A program made the translations under genes and the position numbers. DNA of 64,000 bases from the NCBI GenBank assembly GCA_031289615.1, contig JAITPD010000052.1, forward strand, positions 1 to 64,000. Reading direction: 5' to 3'. Origin of the DNA: Lactobacillaceae bacterium (GTDB lineage Bacteria > Bacillota > Bacilli > Lactobacillales > Lactobacillaceae). Under the pieces are notes generated by a model. It was given only the letters and a program-made list of their open reading frames with translations, did no database searches and had not been told where the DNA came from. This document shows positions 46,490-56,587 of the stretch, piece by piece; positions within the stretch are counted from its first letter, which is position 1, and each line of letters starts with the position of its first letter.

Positions 46490-48175
46490 TTATTCAACTG
46501 AAATGAAGAATGGATACAGTGGCTGTCCACCATCATGGATTTCAACTTCCAAATCTTCGTCAATCTCTGAAATTGCTTCACTTAATTTATCAGCAGCAGC
46601 TTGATTTGAATCTGCTCCAAAAATAATTGTAATAATTTCTGAATCGTCATCTAACATTTTTTTCATTAGCTCAATCGCAGCCTGATCAATGTTTGCATCT
46701 GGCTCTGCAACAACAATCTCACTATCGTAAATTCCAATCGCATCGCCGGCATGGATTTCAAGGCCATTTAACGTTGTATCGCGCACAGAAGTAGTCACTG
46801 AACCTGATTTAACATCATTAAGCGCCTCAGTCATCGTCTCTGCATTTGCTTCCAGATCTGCATCAGGATTAAAACCGACCAACAGCGCAGTCAATCCTTG
46901 TTGAATTGTCCGTGTTTTGACAATCTCAATCGGTACTTCTGAAATTTCTTTGGCCTGATCTGCAGCCATAAAGATATTTGAATCGTTTGGCAAGATCAAA
47001 GCATGCTTAGCGCCACTCTCTTTTACTGCGGAAACAATGTCTGCAGTTGATGGTGCTTGTGTTCCGTCAATGACAACGTTTGCTCCAGATGATGTAAATA
47101 ACTCTGTCACTCCGGCTCCAGCTGCTACGGCGATCACTGCTAGTTCAATTGCTGGCTTTGGTTGCACTTTTTCTTCTTTGTGTGCAACCTTAGCTGCTTC
47201 TGCTGCCTCAGCTTGTTGGTTACGCATATTGTCAACCTTAGTCTTGCGTAATGAACCGTATTTCAAGCCCCACTCAAAAACCTTACCTGGATGTTCAGTG
47301 TGAACGTGAACCTTCACAACTTCATCATCATTGATCACCAATAATGAATCACCTAAGTCTGCCAAATAATTATAGAACGTTTCGTAATCAAATTCAGAAT
47401 CATACGTTGTCCCACTGGCAATGTCGACCATCATCTCCGTGCAGTAGCCAAACTCGATGCTGGCTGGATTTAGATTTCCTTGAACACCAGTATTGTGTAA
47501 TTCTTTGATCATTGCTTCCAACCCAGCGTTATCAACCGCTTCATGATTAATTTCTTCACCAGATAGGACCGCAAAGAAAGCCTCTAAGACGATTACAAGT
47601 CCTTGCCCTCCAGAATCAACCACGCCAACCTCTTTTAAGACTGGTAAAAGATCTGGTGTCGATGCTAAGGCTTTTTCAGAAGCTTCGTACGCGGCCTTTG
47701 CAACTTCAACAGCATTGTCAGACTTCTTAGCAGCTTGATTGGCCGCAGATGCAGCTTCTCGGATCACTGTTAAGATAGTTCCTTCAGTTGGCTTCATAAC
47801 GGCCTTATATGCCGTCTCAGCGCCACCCATTAATCCATCAGCGAAACTACGAGCAGTTAATGTTTCTTGATCCTTAACTGCACTGGCAAAACCACGGAAA
47901 ATTTGTGATAGAATCACCCCAGAATTACCACGCGCGCCCATCAACAAACCTTTTGACGTAGCTTGTGCCAATACACCTAAACGCGTATCAAGCTCATCGC
48001 GCTCGTATTCGGCCCCTGACGCCATAGAAAGGGTCATGTTTGTTCCAGTATCCCCATCAGGCACAGGAAAAACATTTAATTTATTTATTTTATCAGCGTT
48101 ATCTTTTAACGCGTTCGCCGCAGCGTTAATCATTTTACCAAATTCAACATTGGTAATTTCTGTTACAACTTCCAC
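46490..48175 (-). CDS. DAK2 domain protein, YloV/FakA-like fatty acid kinase
   Basis: NVFPVPDGDTGTNMTLSMASG, MGARGNSGVILSQIFRGFA, VVDSGGQGLVIVLEAFF. Confidence 0.92.
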   Translation of the reverse strand: MEVVTEITNVEFGKMINAAANALKDNADKINKLNVFPVPDGDTGTNMTLSMASGAEYERDELDTRLGVLAQATSKGLLMGARGNSGVILSQIFRGFASAVKDQETLTARSFADGLMGGAETAYKAVMKPTEGTILTVIREAASAANQAAKKSDNAVEVAKAAYEASEKALASTPDLLPVLKEVGVVDSGGQGLVIVLEAFFAVLSGEEINHEAVDNAGLEAMIKELHNTGVQGNLNPASIEFGYCTEMMVDIASGTTYDSEFDYETFYNYLADLGDSLLVINDDEVVKVHVHTEHPGKVFEWGLKYGSLRKTKVDNMRNQQAEAAEAAKVAHKEEKVQPKPAIELAVIAVAAGAGVTELFTSSGANVVIDGTQAPSTADIVSAVKESGAKHALILPNDSNIFMAADQAKEISEVPIEIVKTRTIQQGLTALLVGFNPDADLEANAETMTEALNDVKSGSVTTSVRDTTLNGLEIHAGDAIGIYDSEIVVAEPDANIDQAAIELMKKMLDDDSEIITIIFGADSNQAAADKLSEAISEIDEDLEVEIHDGGQPLYPFFISVE

Positions 48176-48269
48176 AGTTTTAATCCTCCGAAATAGTCGG
48201 GTTTATATTTGATCACAGCAGCTTTTCGCATAAACTCACGGGTTCATCACGACAGCCTACTTTAATTAG

Positions 48270-48632
48270 CTATTCGCCCAAAATACGGACACCTTGCACA
48301 ATGACATTGACTTCTTCAGCGACAATGCCCAACATGCTGTTCAGGTCATTTTTAACACGCGCCTGAACGCTCTTTGAAATTTCTGAAATCTTCATGCCAT
48401 AGCCAACGATAATGTGGACATCGACGGTCACACCGTTATCTTGTTGCCGGACAACAACACCTTTAGCAAAGTTAGCTCCACTTAATGCTTGATTAATCCC
48501 ATCACGCAATGGATTTTGGCTGGCCATTCCGACCACACCATAGTTATCTGTTGCGGCACCACCAACAATCTTGGCGATGACGTCATTCTCGATTTGAACA
48601 AGTCCTTGCTCTGTTTGAATTTTGACTGCCAT
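48270..48632 (-). CDS. Asp23/Gls24 family protein (YloU-like)
   Basis: Length, motifs and position next to yloV-like gene. Confidence 0.9.
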   Translation of the reverse strand: MAVKIQTEQGLVQIENDVIAKIVGGAATDNYGVVGMASQNPLRDGINQALSGANFAKGVVVRQQDNGVTVDVHIIVGYGMKISEISKSVQARVKNDLNSMLGIVAEEVNVIVQGVRILGE

Positions 48633-48747
48633 ATTTAACGACCCCCTAAAAAGTTCATATTACTTATTTTACCATAGAACACTAGAGTATGAGTTTACAG
48701 CTGCTTACACTAGTTATTTAAGTTTTCAGGCTCCATCAAAAGAAAAA

Positions 48748-48768
48748 GCTACCACAAACTGGGTAGCT
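48748..48768 (-). terminator. Terminator after rpmB
   Basis: AGCTACC..GGTAGCT then TTTTTCTTTT on minus strand. Confidence 0.8.
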
Positions 48769-48785
48769 ATGATCTTATTTGAGTA

Positions 48786-48986
48786 TTAAACACGTTCGAT
48801 TGAACCGTTCTTCAACCCAGCCTTCAAAGTACGGGCTGACAAGTAAACTCTCTTAGGTGCTTCTCCGTTAATTTTAACGAGAACCTTTTGCAAGTTTGGC
48901 TTCCAGCTACGACGGCTTGAGTTAAGGGCGTGTGAACGCTTGTTTCCAAAGCGCGTACGCTTTCCATTGACTGCATCTACTGCCAT
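48786..48986 (-). CDS. rpmB: 50S ribosomal protein L28, Cys-free type
   Basis: [41 protein letters not shown]; no cysteines. Confidence 0.92.
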   Translation of the reverse strand: MAVDAVNGKRTRFGNKRSHALNSSRRSWKPNLQKVLVKINGEAPKRVYLSARTLKAGLKNGSIERV

Positions 48987-49043
48987 GTGGTGTGACCCTC
49001 CCATCTTAAGCTCTTTAATTCAGTGCTTTTATTTACTTGAATA

Positions 49044-49072
49044 ATATTAACAAACGTAGCGACAATATGCAA
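49044..49072 (-). promoter_or_regulatory. Sigma-A-type promoter of rpmB
   Basis: Minus strand TTGCAT-N17-TAATAT. Confidence 0.75.
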
Positions 49073-49080
49073 GTACTTTG

Positions 49081-49102
49081 TGTAAAGTATTTTTACTTTA
49101 CA
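49081..49102. promoter_or_regulatory. Perfect inverted repeat, candidate operator (same as 16601-16622)
   Basis: TGTAAAGTATTTTTACTTTACA, 8 nt upstream of the rpmB -35. Confidence 0.65.
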
Positions 49103-49130
49103 GCAAAATTAAATGCAATTGGCGATCTAA

Positions 49131-49796
49131 TTAAGCGTCTTTTGACTGAATTACTGCAACCATTCCAGTTTCAAATGAAAAATGGTTCACATCGCCATTA
49201 AACTCATTTGAAGACCAAGACATCGGATTACCACTCCATTGCAGAGGATATTTTTCGTCTTGTAAATTTAGATTTGTCGTGGGTTCTAGGACCATAAACC
49301 CGAGATATTGCATCCCAGGAACTCGTTGAATCTGATGCTGACCCGGCAAATAAAAATCAATGACATTCGCCTTATCAATAATCCGAACCTTCATGGCAAT
49401 TTCTCTTAGTGGAGACTGTGTAAAGATAAAGAGATTTGACAGGAGATGATCAATTCGGCCACCGGTTGCGCCATATATTTCAATCAAATCTGGCTGATAG
49501 CGGTCTTCAATTTCATGCAAAATATATTGTGTATCTGTTTCGTCCTGATCAGTTTTAGTAATTACGACTGGCAATTGCGCTAAGACTTGCTCTTTTTCAG
49601 ACGGCTGAATTGAATCAAAATCGCCCACAGTAAAAATCGGAGTAATGCCTAATTGTAGCAAACGTAATGCACCACGATCAGCGGCAGCCCATGGACCAGC
49701 CAGCTCACCATTATTCAGCTCATCTGGCCACTCACTGCGCGGCCCACCAACTAAAAGGCGAATCCGAGCTAATTTTTCAGTCTGAGAACTCATCAA
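49131..49796 (-). CDS. thiN: Thiamine pyrophosphokinase
   Basis: WAAADRGALRLLQLGITPIFTVGDFDSI, DQDETDTQYIL, YGATGGRIDHLLSNLF. Confidence 0.9.
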   Translation of the reverse strand: MMSSQTEKLARIRLLVGGPRSEWPDELNNGELAGPWAAADRGALRLLQLGITPIFTVGDFDSIQPSEKEQVLAQLPVVITKTDQDETDTQYILHEIEDRYQPDLIEIYGATGGRIDHLLSNLFIFTQSPLREIAMKVRIIDKANVIDFYLPGQHQIQRVPGMQYLGFMVLEPTTNLNLQDEKYPLQWSGNPMSWSSNEFNGDVNHFSFETGMVAVIQSKDA

Positions 49797-49838
49797 TTGC
49801 TCCTCTCCACACTTAAAGATGCCTCTATGCCAGCTAAA

Positions 49839-50495
49839 TTATTTTGTGACTTCCTTTAAACGTGCCACCTTAGCTGCTGGATTAACCTTGTCATAAACAT
49901 ATGAGCCAGCGACAGCAACTGTTGCCCCAGCCTTGTAAGCCAAAGCAGTTGTTTCGTCATTAGCCCCACCATCGATTTCAATATCGTAAGTGTAACCTTT
50001 TTCAGCCTTGATTTTTGCTAGTTGTTCGATCTTTTCCAAAGTCTCAGGCAAGAACTTTTGTCCGCCAAAACCTGGATTAACCGTCATCACAAGGACTTGG
50101 CCAACCATATGCAAAACTGGTTCAATCACAGAAACGGGTGTCGCTGGGTTGATGACCACTTCAGCCTTAATTCCATGGTTATTGATTTGTTGCAAAGCCC
50201 GGTGTAAATGCTGTGTAGCTTCATAGTGGACACCGATAATATCTGAACCAGCTTCTGCAAATGCGTCAATGTAGCGCTCTGGTTGTTCGACCATCAAATG
50301 CACGTCCAAAACCATCTTGGTCGTTTGTTTCAACGCCTTGACCCAACCGGGACCATATGAGATTGATGGGACAAACATTCCGTCCATCACATCAATATGT
50401 AGGTACTCGGCACCTGCATCTTCAACCAACGCAACATCACGTTCCAAATTCAGATAATCGGCAGCCAAAATTGATGGCGCAACTTTAATAGACAT
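49839..50495 (-). CDS. rpe: Ribulose-phosphate 3-epimerase
   Basis: VAPSILAADYLNLERD, HIDVMDGMFVPSISYGP, MTVNPGFGGQKFLPE. Confidence 0.94.
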   Translation of the reverse strand: MSIKVAPSILAADYLNLERDVALVEDAGAEYLHIDVMDGMFVPSISYGPGWVKALKQTTKMVLDVHLMVEQPERYIDAFAEAGSDIIGVHYEATQHLHRALQQINNHGIKAEVVINPATPVSVIEPVLHMVGQVLVMTVNPGFGGQKFLPETLEKIEQLAKIKAEKGYTYDIEIDGGANDETTALAYKAGATVAVAGSYVYDKVNPAAKVARLKEVTK

Positions 50496-50521
50496 AACAA
50501 TTTCCCCATTTCCTAATAAAT

Positions 50522-50556
50522 AAAACACCCACAAGAGAATCCCACGGGTGTTCTCA
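50522..50556 (-). terminator. Hairpin between rsgA and rpe
   Basis: AACACCCGTGGGATTCTCTTGTGGGTGTTTTATTT on minus strand. Confidence 0.7.
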
Positions 50557-50568
50557 CAACATGAAACG

Positions 50569-51486
50569 TTAATGTTTCTTATCGTGTTTATTATATACCG
50601 GACGACGCCCCTCAATCAAATCATAAAACAATTTATAATTAAGATAACGTGATTCCATAATTTCTCCAGCTTCCACTGCCTCTTTAACAGCGCAGTTTGG
50701 TTCGTTCAAATGAACACAACCTCGGAAGCGACAATTTTTTGAAAATTCATTGATTTCGCGAAAATAAAACGTGAGATCACGAGCTTCCATTTTAAAGACT
50801 TCAAACGTCGAAAATCCTGGTGTATCAGCAACCCATCCCGCGCCAACTTCGACTAAACTAACTTGACGAGTGGTGTGCTTTCCTCGGCTCAATGCTTGTG
50901 AAACTTCGCCCGTTTTCAAATCCAAATCTGGCACCAAATGATTGAGCAATGTTGATTTACCAGCTCCAGTCTGCCCCATCACAACGCTTAACTTGTCATC
51001 AAGGGCCGTTTGCAAGCTCTGCAAACTTGCTTCATCAAAGGCTTGCTCCGGGAAAATAACTTCATAGCCAGCCTGGCGATAACCCGCCGCAACATTCTTT
51101 AAATGCGCTAGCTCGTCTGCATCCAACAGATCCGTCTTGGTGAAATAAATCACTGGCTCGATTCCATCTTCTTCAAGTGTCACTAACTGGCGATCCAACA
51201 AATTATCTGAAAAATCTGGCATGCGTACAGCCGTCACTAAAATTGCTTGGTCAATATTGGCAATCGGTGGCCGAACCAAGCTATTTCTGCGTTCATCAAT
51301 GTCTAGAATATAACCTTCATGATCTGTTTCAGCTGAAAAATCAACGAAATCACCAACCAACGGAGTCATTCCACGTTTGCGGAAATTACCGCGGGCTCGA
51401 GTTCGCATCATCTTGCCTTCATCCGTTAAAACATCATAGAATCCAGCTAACGACAAATGAATTTGTCCATGATAATTGGTCATCAA
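50569..51486 (-). CDS. rsgA: Ribosome small subunit-dependent GTPase A
   Basis: GQTGAGKSTLLNHL, GKHTTR, DTPGFSTFEV, CRFRGCVHLNEPNCAVKEAV. Confidence 0.95.
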   Translation of the reverse strand: MMTNYHGQIHLSLAGFYDVLTDEGKMMRTRARGNFRKRGMTPLVGDFVDFSAETDHEGYILDIDERRNSLVRPPIANIDQAILVTAVRMPDFSDNLLDRQLVTLEEDGIEPVIYFTKTDLLDADELAHLKNVAAGYRQAGYEVIFPEQAFDEASLQSLQTALDDKLSVVMGQTGAGKSTLLNHLVPDLDLKTGEVSQALSRGKHTTRQVSLVEVGAGWVADTPGFSTFEVFKMEARDLTFYFREINEFSKNCRFRGCVHLNEPNCAVKEAVEAGEIMESRYLNYKLFYDLIEGRRPVYNKHDKKH

Positions 51487-51498
51487 TGCTCCTTAATT

Positions 51499-53478
51499 TT
51501 AGCTACTACTACTTGCAGAAGAACTTGAAGCTGTTCCTGCTGAAACGGTGACTGTCAGCGTGTTACCCTTTTGCATCTTGTCACCAGCGACGACATCTTG
51601 ACTCGTAATCTTACCCTTGGCTGCTGACGAAGTAACATCTGTCTTTGGTTGAACATTCACGCCGTTTGTCTTAGCCCAGTCTTGAACGTCTTGGAGCACT
51701 TTGCCACTAAAATCAGGAACGGTTACTGAGTCTGAACCTGTTGAAATTGTGATCGTCAACACATCCTTGTCTGTAATCTTGGTTCCAGCCTTGATAGATT
51801 GACTCACAACTTGGTTTTCAGCCACTGAGTCTGAAGAAACCTGGTTAAATGCGACAGTTACGCCATTTGTCTTAGCCCAAGCTTCAACGTCACTTTGCGC
51901 CTTACCACTGAAATCAGGCACTGTTGCAGTCTTTTGACCCTGTGAAACTGTAAATGTCACAGTTGTTTGACTTGGTGCAACATTGTCTTCGGCATCAACG
52001 TTTTGTGAAATGATGTAACCTTCTGGAACATCGTCGCTATATTCTTTGTTTTCTTTAACGGTATAGCCCTTTGCTTTAAGCTTTGAGGCAACACTTGTAT
52101 ACTTTTCACCGGCATAATCACCAAACCGGACTAATTTGATGCCTGTCGAAACATAAAGATTAATCGTTGCTCCCTTGTTAACCTTGCTTCCAGATTTTGG
52201 ACTCGTCTTAACCACGTAACCCTTTTTGACAGTATCACTCGACAGATGATAAATCGTACCAACCTTCAACCCATCTTGTTTCAAAGTTTGCTTAGCCGCG
52301 CTTTCAGAACTATTTCTTAGATTTGAAATCGTCACCTTGTCTGGTGTAAATGCGCCAATTGCAAGTAACAATCCAACTAGTACAACAATTCCTGCCAAAA
52401 TCCACCACAAGAATCGCAGCTTTGATTTTGGCTTTCCGTTCTTCTTTAACTTAATGCGCTTCCCATTTTTATCGTACTTAATCGCATTACCATTTTCGTC
52501 ACGTTCAACTTTTTTAGTCGGCGGAGTTACTTTTCTTGCATCGTCCTTACCAATCATACGCGTATCCGGCCCAACAACAGCAATCGGTACAATCTTGGTT
52601 GCTCCACCAGGAACTTCTGCTTGATTGCCCGTGCTAAAACGTGATTCGTTCAAACGTTCGGGAGACATTACAGTTGAAAGATCTTGATGCATCTCATCGA
52701 CTGAAGCATAACGATTTAACGCCTTCTTTTGTGTTGCCTTCAAAATCACATTTTCCAATGCTTGTGGAATCCGTGGATCAGCATCGCGCACAAATGGCAT
52801 CGGATCAGAAGTGTGCATCAACGCAACACTAACCGCTTCCGGTGCGTCAAATGGCACATTGCCGACCAACATTTCATAGAGCATGATTCCAAGCGCGTAA
52901 ATATCACTACGCGTCGTAGCCATTCCACCCTGCACTTGCTCAGGTGACATGTAATGAATTGAACCAATCGCCATATCAGACTGTGTTAGCCCGAGACTCG
53001 ATTGCGCAGTTGCAATTCCAAAATCAGTGATCTTAGCATGGCCGTTTTTATCAATCAAAACATTTTGCGGCTTCAAATCACGATGCACGATATTGTGACT
53101 GTGTGCCATTGCCACACCAGCAAGAATATCATCCATGATTTCTAGAGTACGCGTAATCGTCAATGGATGATGCTGAGAAATATAACTCTTTAAGTCCTCA
53201 CCATCCACATATTCGGTCACTAAATACTGGAGTTGTTGCGTTTCACCAAAATCATAAACTTGAATGATGTTTGGGTGCACTAACTCTGTAGAAGCTGCAA
53301 TTTCATTTTCAAAACGTTGACGAATGTTGTCGTCGTCGCGCATATCAAGCCGCAATAATTTAACCGAAACATCTCGATCTAAAATTCGATCGTGGGCGCG
53401 GTAAACATTTGCCATCCCACCTTCGCCAAGAGGCTCAATAATCTGGTATCTTCCAGCTATTAATTCATTTGGTTGCAT
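51499..53478 (-). CDS. prkC: PASTA-domain Ser/Thr protein kinase (PrkC/PknB)
   Basis: Hanks kinase HRDLKPQNVLID..ITDFGIA, TM segment, PASTA repeats. Confidence 0.95.
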   Translation of the reverse strand: MQPNELIAGRYQIIEPLGEGGMANVYRAHDRILDRDVSVKLLRLDMRDDDNIRQRFENEIAASTELVHPNIIQVYDFGETQQLQYLVTEYVDGEDLKSYISQHHPLTITRTLEIMDDILAGVAMAHSHNIVHRDLKPQNVLIDKNGHAKITDFGIATAQSSLGLTQSDMAIGSIHYMSPEQVQGGMATTRSDIYALGIMLYEMLVGNVPFDAPEAVSVALMHTSDPMPFVRDADPRIPQALENVILKATQKKALNRYASVDEMHQDLSTVMSPERLNESRFSTGNQAEVPGGATKIVPIAVVGPDTRMIGKDDARKVTPPTKKVERDENGNAIKYDKNGKRIKLKKNGKPKSKLRFLWWILAGIVVLVGLLLAIGAFTPDKVTISNLRNSSESAAKQTLKQDGLKVGTIYHLSSDTVKKGYVVKTSPKSGSKVNKGATINLYVSTGIKLVRFGDYAGEKYTSVASKLKAKGYTVKENKEYSDDVPEGYIISQNVDAEDNVAPSQTTVTFTVSQGQKTATVPDFSGKAQSDVEAWAKTNGVTVAFNQVSSDSVAENQVVSQSIKAGTKITDKDVLTITISTGSDSVTVPDFSGKVLQDVQDWAKTNGVNVQPKTDVTSSAAKGKITSQDVVAGDKMQKGNTLTVTVSAGTASSSSASSSS

Positions 53479-54221
53479 TATTTATTACCATTCCCCTCTT
53501 GGATGCCCAGTAAAACAGTCAAATTATCAGGTGTTCCATGATCATTTGCAATAGCAATTAATTTAGCAACTGCTGTTGAAATATTATCTGATTCCTGAAT
53601 GATCTTCACAATTGCTTGATCCGAAATTGCCTTACCAATGCCATCCGTTGTTAACAACAAGAGGTCTCCTTCTTCAATCTTCATATCTACTACATCTGGC
53701 TTGGCTTCACGGCTTGCCCCTAATTGACGGGTAATCATGTGCCGGCCTGGATGATGTTGTGCTTCTTCACTCGTAATTGCACCTCGGCGCAATAATTCGC
53801 TTGCTAAATTGTGGTCTTGCGTTAGCTGCAAAATACTATCACGGCGCAACAGATACGCACGTGAATCGCCTAGATTAGCAATTACCAATGAATCTGGTAA
53901 AATCACAGCAACTACCAGTGTCGTCGCCATTCCACGAAGCGTCCGATAACGATTGGCGGTCTTTAGAATGGTCTTATTTTCTTGTTCAGTTTGTTCAAAT
54001 AACCACGTTTTAACGTCTTCTACCGTCACAATATGGGTATTGATCCAATCGTTACCAATATGCGAAACAGCCATGGTTGCAGCGACATCGCCTGCATTTT
54101 GTCCACCAACACCATCAGCCACAATCGCTAGTTGAAGTCCTTCTTGATTTACAAACACATCAACATAGTCCTGGTTTTCAGCTCGCATAGTTCCGCGATC
54201 AGTCGCAAAAGCAAGTTTCAT
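53478..54221 (-). CDS. stp: PP2C-type protein phosphatase (Stp/PrpC)
   Basis: ATDRGTMRAENQDYVDVF, VADGVGGQNAGDVAA, TDGIGKAISDQ. Confidence 0.94.
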   Translation of the reverse strand: MKLAFATDRGTMRAENQDYVDVFVNQEGLQLAIVADGVGGQNAGDVAATMAVSHIGNDWINTHIVTVEDVKTWLFEQTEQENKTILKTANRYRTLRGMATTLVVAVILPDSLVIANLGDSRAYLLRRDSILQLTQDHNLASELLRRGAITSEEAQHHPGRHMITRQLGASREAKPDVVDMKIEEGDLLLLTTDGIGKAISDQAIVKIIQESDNISTAVAKLIAIANDHGTPDNLTVLLGIQEGNGNK

Positions 54222-54257
54222 AACTATTCCTCTCAACTTAAATCATATATCTTAATA

Positions 54258-55625
54258 TTACTGGTTTTTTTGCAAAGTAGCAATAAAGAAACCATCTGAA
54301 TCATAATCATCTGGGAAAAGATGGAGCATTCCTTGTTCATCGCGTCCCTTTAATTCAAAGGCAGTTTGCGTTGGAATCAGGCTAAAATTCTGATGGTTGG
54401 CCAAAAATTCACTAATCACATCTTCGTTTTCAGCCTTTAAAATCGTACAAGTTCCATAGACTAACCTGCCACCATTTTTCAACTTGTCAGCAACAGAATC
54501 CAAAATTGCGACCTGAATTTTATGCAAATTAGCGCTATCTTCAGCAGTTTTTTCGTAACGAATCTCAGGTTTACGACGAAGCAATCCAAATCCTGAACAT
54601 GGTGCATCAACTAAAATGGCGTCAAACGTCGCATCCGCAAATTTTTCATCAACTTTTCGTGCGTCCAAATTTTGGGCAACCACTCGATCAGCAACATGTA
54701 ATCTAGTTGCGTTTTGGTTGATCAATTCTACCTTATGATCATGAATATCAAGTGCTTCTACGCGCCCACCCTTTGCTGCATCCAAATACGTTGCAATCTG
54801 AGTAGTCTTGCCACCAGGAGCAGCGGCAGCGTCCAATACAACTGAGCTAGCTGTGAGGTTCAAGTTTGGCGCCATCAACATTGCTGATTCGTCTTGTAGT
54901 GTCACCAGCCCTTCAGCAAATGCTTTAGAAGACGCAACGTGTCCATGACCTAAGAGTAATGCATCAGGAGTAACTTGTGATGCTGTAACTTCAAATCCTT
55001 CTGCCTCAAGCAGTTCTGTCACAGCTTCAGGTGTAGTCACAGCCAAATTTACGCGAGCGGATTGGGCTGGCGCTTGATTAATCTTCTCTGTAATTGAGAT
55101 TGTCTTTTCAGTTCCAAGCTCAGTCTTGAGTTGTTCAACCAGCCAAATTGGTAATGATGCACTAATCGAAAGGCGTTGCGTCAAGTCTTCAATTTCATTA
55201 AAGTCACGTAATCCCTTGCGATCAATTGTATGCAAGACACCAGTCACAAATTTACGAACTCCATCGTGTCCACGCCGCTTAGCAATTTGAATCGCCTCGT
55301 CAAAAATAGCGTGGTTAGGCACCTTATCAAGGTATTCCATCTGAAAAATCGACACTAGCAACAATTCCTTGACCCATGGATCGAGCTTGCCGTGAACGAA
55401 TGGTTCCAGCCAATATTCGAGCGTCAAACGGTGCTGAATCACGCCATAAACCATCGTGGTCAGCAAATGAACATCACGCTCTTCAAGCTTTGACCCCTTA
55501 ATAATCTGATCAAGTTGCAAATTAGAATAAGCTCCATTTCGAACCTTTTCTAGAGTACGAATGGCTAATGCACGCGTGTTTTTTTGCTCCCACTCGGCAA
55601 TTTTTGCGTTAGTTCCCTTGCTCAT
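54258..55625 (-). CDS. rsmB: 16S rRNA (cytosine(967)-C(5))-methyltransferase
   Basis: QDESAMLMAPNLNL, DAAAAPGGKTTQIA, VDAPCSGFGLLRRKPE. Confidence 0.93.
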   Translation of the reverse strand: MSKGTNAKIAEWEQKNTRALAIRTLEKVRNGAYSNLQLDQIIKGSKLEERDVHLLTTMVYGVIQHRLTLEYWLEPFVHGKLDPWVKELLLVSIFQMEYLDKVPNHAIFDEAIQIAKRRGHDGVRKFVTGVLHTIDRKGLRDFNEIEDLTQRLSISASLPIWLVEQLKTELGTEKTISITEKINQAPAQSARVNLAVTTPEAVTELLEAEGFEVTASQVTPDALLLGHGHVASSKAFAEGLVTLQDESAMLMAPNLNLTASSVVLDAAAAPGGKTTQIATYLDAAKGGRVEALDIHDHKVELINQNATRLHVADRVVAQNLDARKVDEKFADATFDAILVDAPCSGFGLLRRKPEIRYEKTAEDSANLHKIQVAILDSVADKLKNGGRLVYGTCTILKAENEDVISEFLANHQNFSLIPTQTAFELKGRDEQGMLHLFPDDYDSDGFFIATLQKNQ

Positions 55626-56577
55626 TGGTGATAACCTGATCCCCTTCTGTGAAATGGGCGTGCCCATTCAAGTATGCTGTAATATCCATCTTTGGCTTTC
55701 CAGCTGGTTGTAACTCATCAATCGCAACGACATGCCCATCACCGGCCGCAATCCACAAATCATGTTTGGCCTTCTTGACAACCGTTCCAGCTGCTAAATC
55801 AGTCGTAATATCTTCGACCAAATGGGCCTGCTGAATCTTAGTCCGAATTCCTTTGATCTGCGTGTGAGCAATTGGAAATGGATAAAGTCCGCGAATATGG
55901 TTGAAAACTGCTCGGGCTGGTTGTGCAAAATCCAATTCCTCTTCTTCTGGCTTGATTGTTGGTGAAAATGTGACTCCAGCTGGATCCTGTGGGGTTGCCA
56001 CATTTGTCCCGTCAATTAAGCTTGGCAACGTTTCAAGTAACAAATCACGTCCCAACACTGATAACTTTTCAAACAGCGTTCCAGTATTATCAGAATCTAA
56101 AATCGTCAAAGTTGCTTTAGATAGCACATCTCCGGCATCCATTTCCTTGACCATATACATAATTGAGACACCGGTTTGCGCATCACCATTCATCACAGCA
56201 TAATGAATTGGCGCTCCCCCACGATACTTAGGCAACAATGAAGCATGCACATTGATCGCCCCAACTTTGGCCGCGTTTAACAATTTCGTTGGCAAAAATT
56301 GGCCATACGCAGCTGTAATCATCAAATCTGGTTGCATCTCGATAATCTCTACTAATTCTTGTGAACCAACTAATTTTTCTGGTTGTAAGACAGGAATATT
56401 GGCTGCCACTGCGGTTTCTTTCACTGGAGTAGGAGTCAAGACACGCTTACGACCAACTGGACGATCCGGCTGTGTCAATACAGCTATCACGTCATATTCA
56501 GGGCTGTCAATCAACGCCTGCAAAATTCCCACTGAAAATTGCGGGGTCCCCATAAATACAATCTTTGTCTTCATCAA
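55609..56577 (-). CDS. fmt: Methionyl-tRNA formyltransferase
   Basis: FMGTPQFSVGILQAL, NVHASLLPKYRGGAPIHYAVMNGD. Confidence 0.95.
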   Translation of the reverse strand: MMKTKIVFMGTPQFSVGILQALIDSPEYDVIAVLTQPDRPVGRKRVLTPTPVKETAVAANIPVLQPEKLVGSQELVEIIEMQPDLMITAAYGQFLPTKLLNAAKVGAINVHASLLPKYRGGAPIHYAVMNGDAQTGVSIMYMVKEMDAGDVLSKATLTILDSDNTGTLFEKLSVLGRDLLLETLPSLIDGTNVATPQDPAGVTFSPTIKPEEEELDFAQPARAVFNHIRGLYPFPIAHTQIKGIRTKIQQAHLVEDITTDLAAGTVVKKAKHDLWIAAGDGHVVAIDELQPAGKPKMDITAYLNGHAHFTEGDQVITNEQGN

Positions 56578-56587
56578 TTCATTCTCC

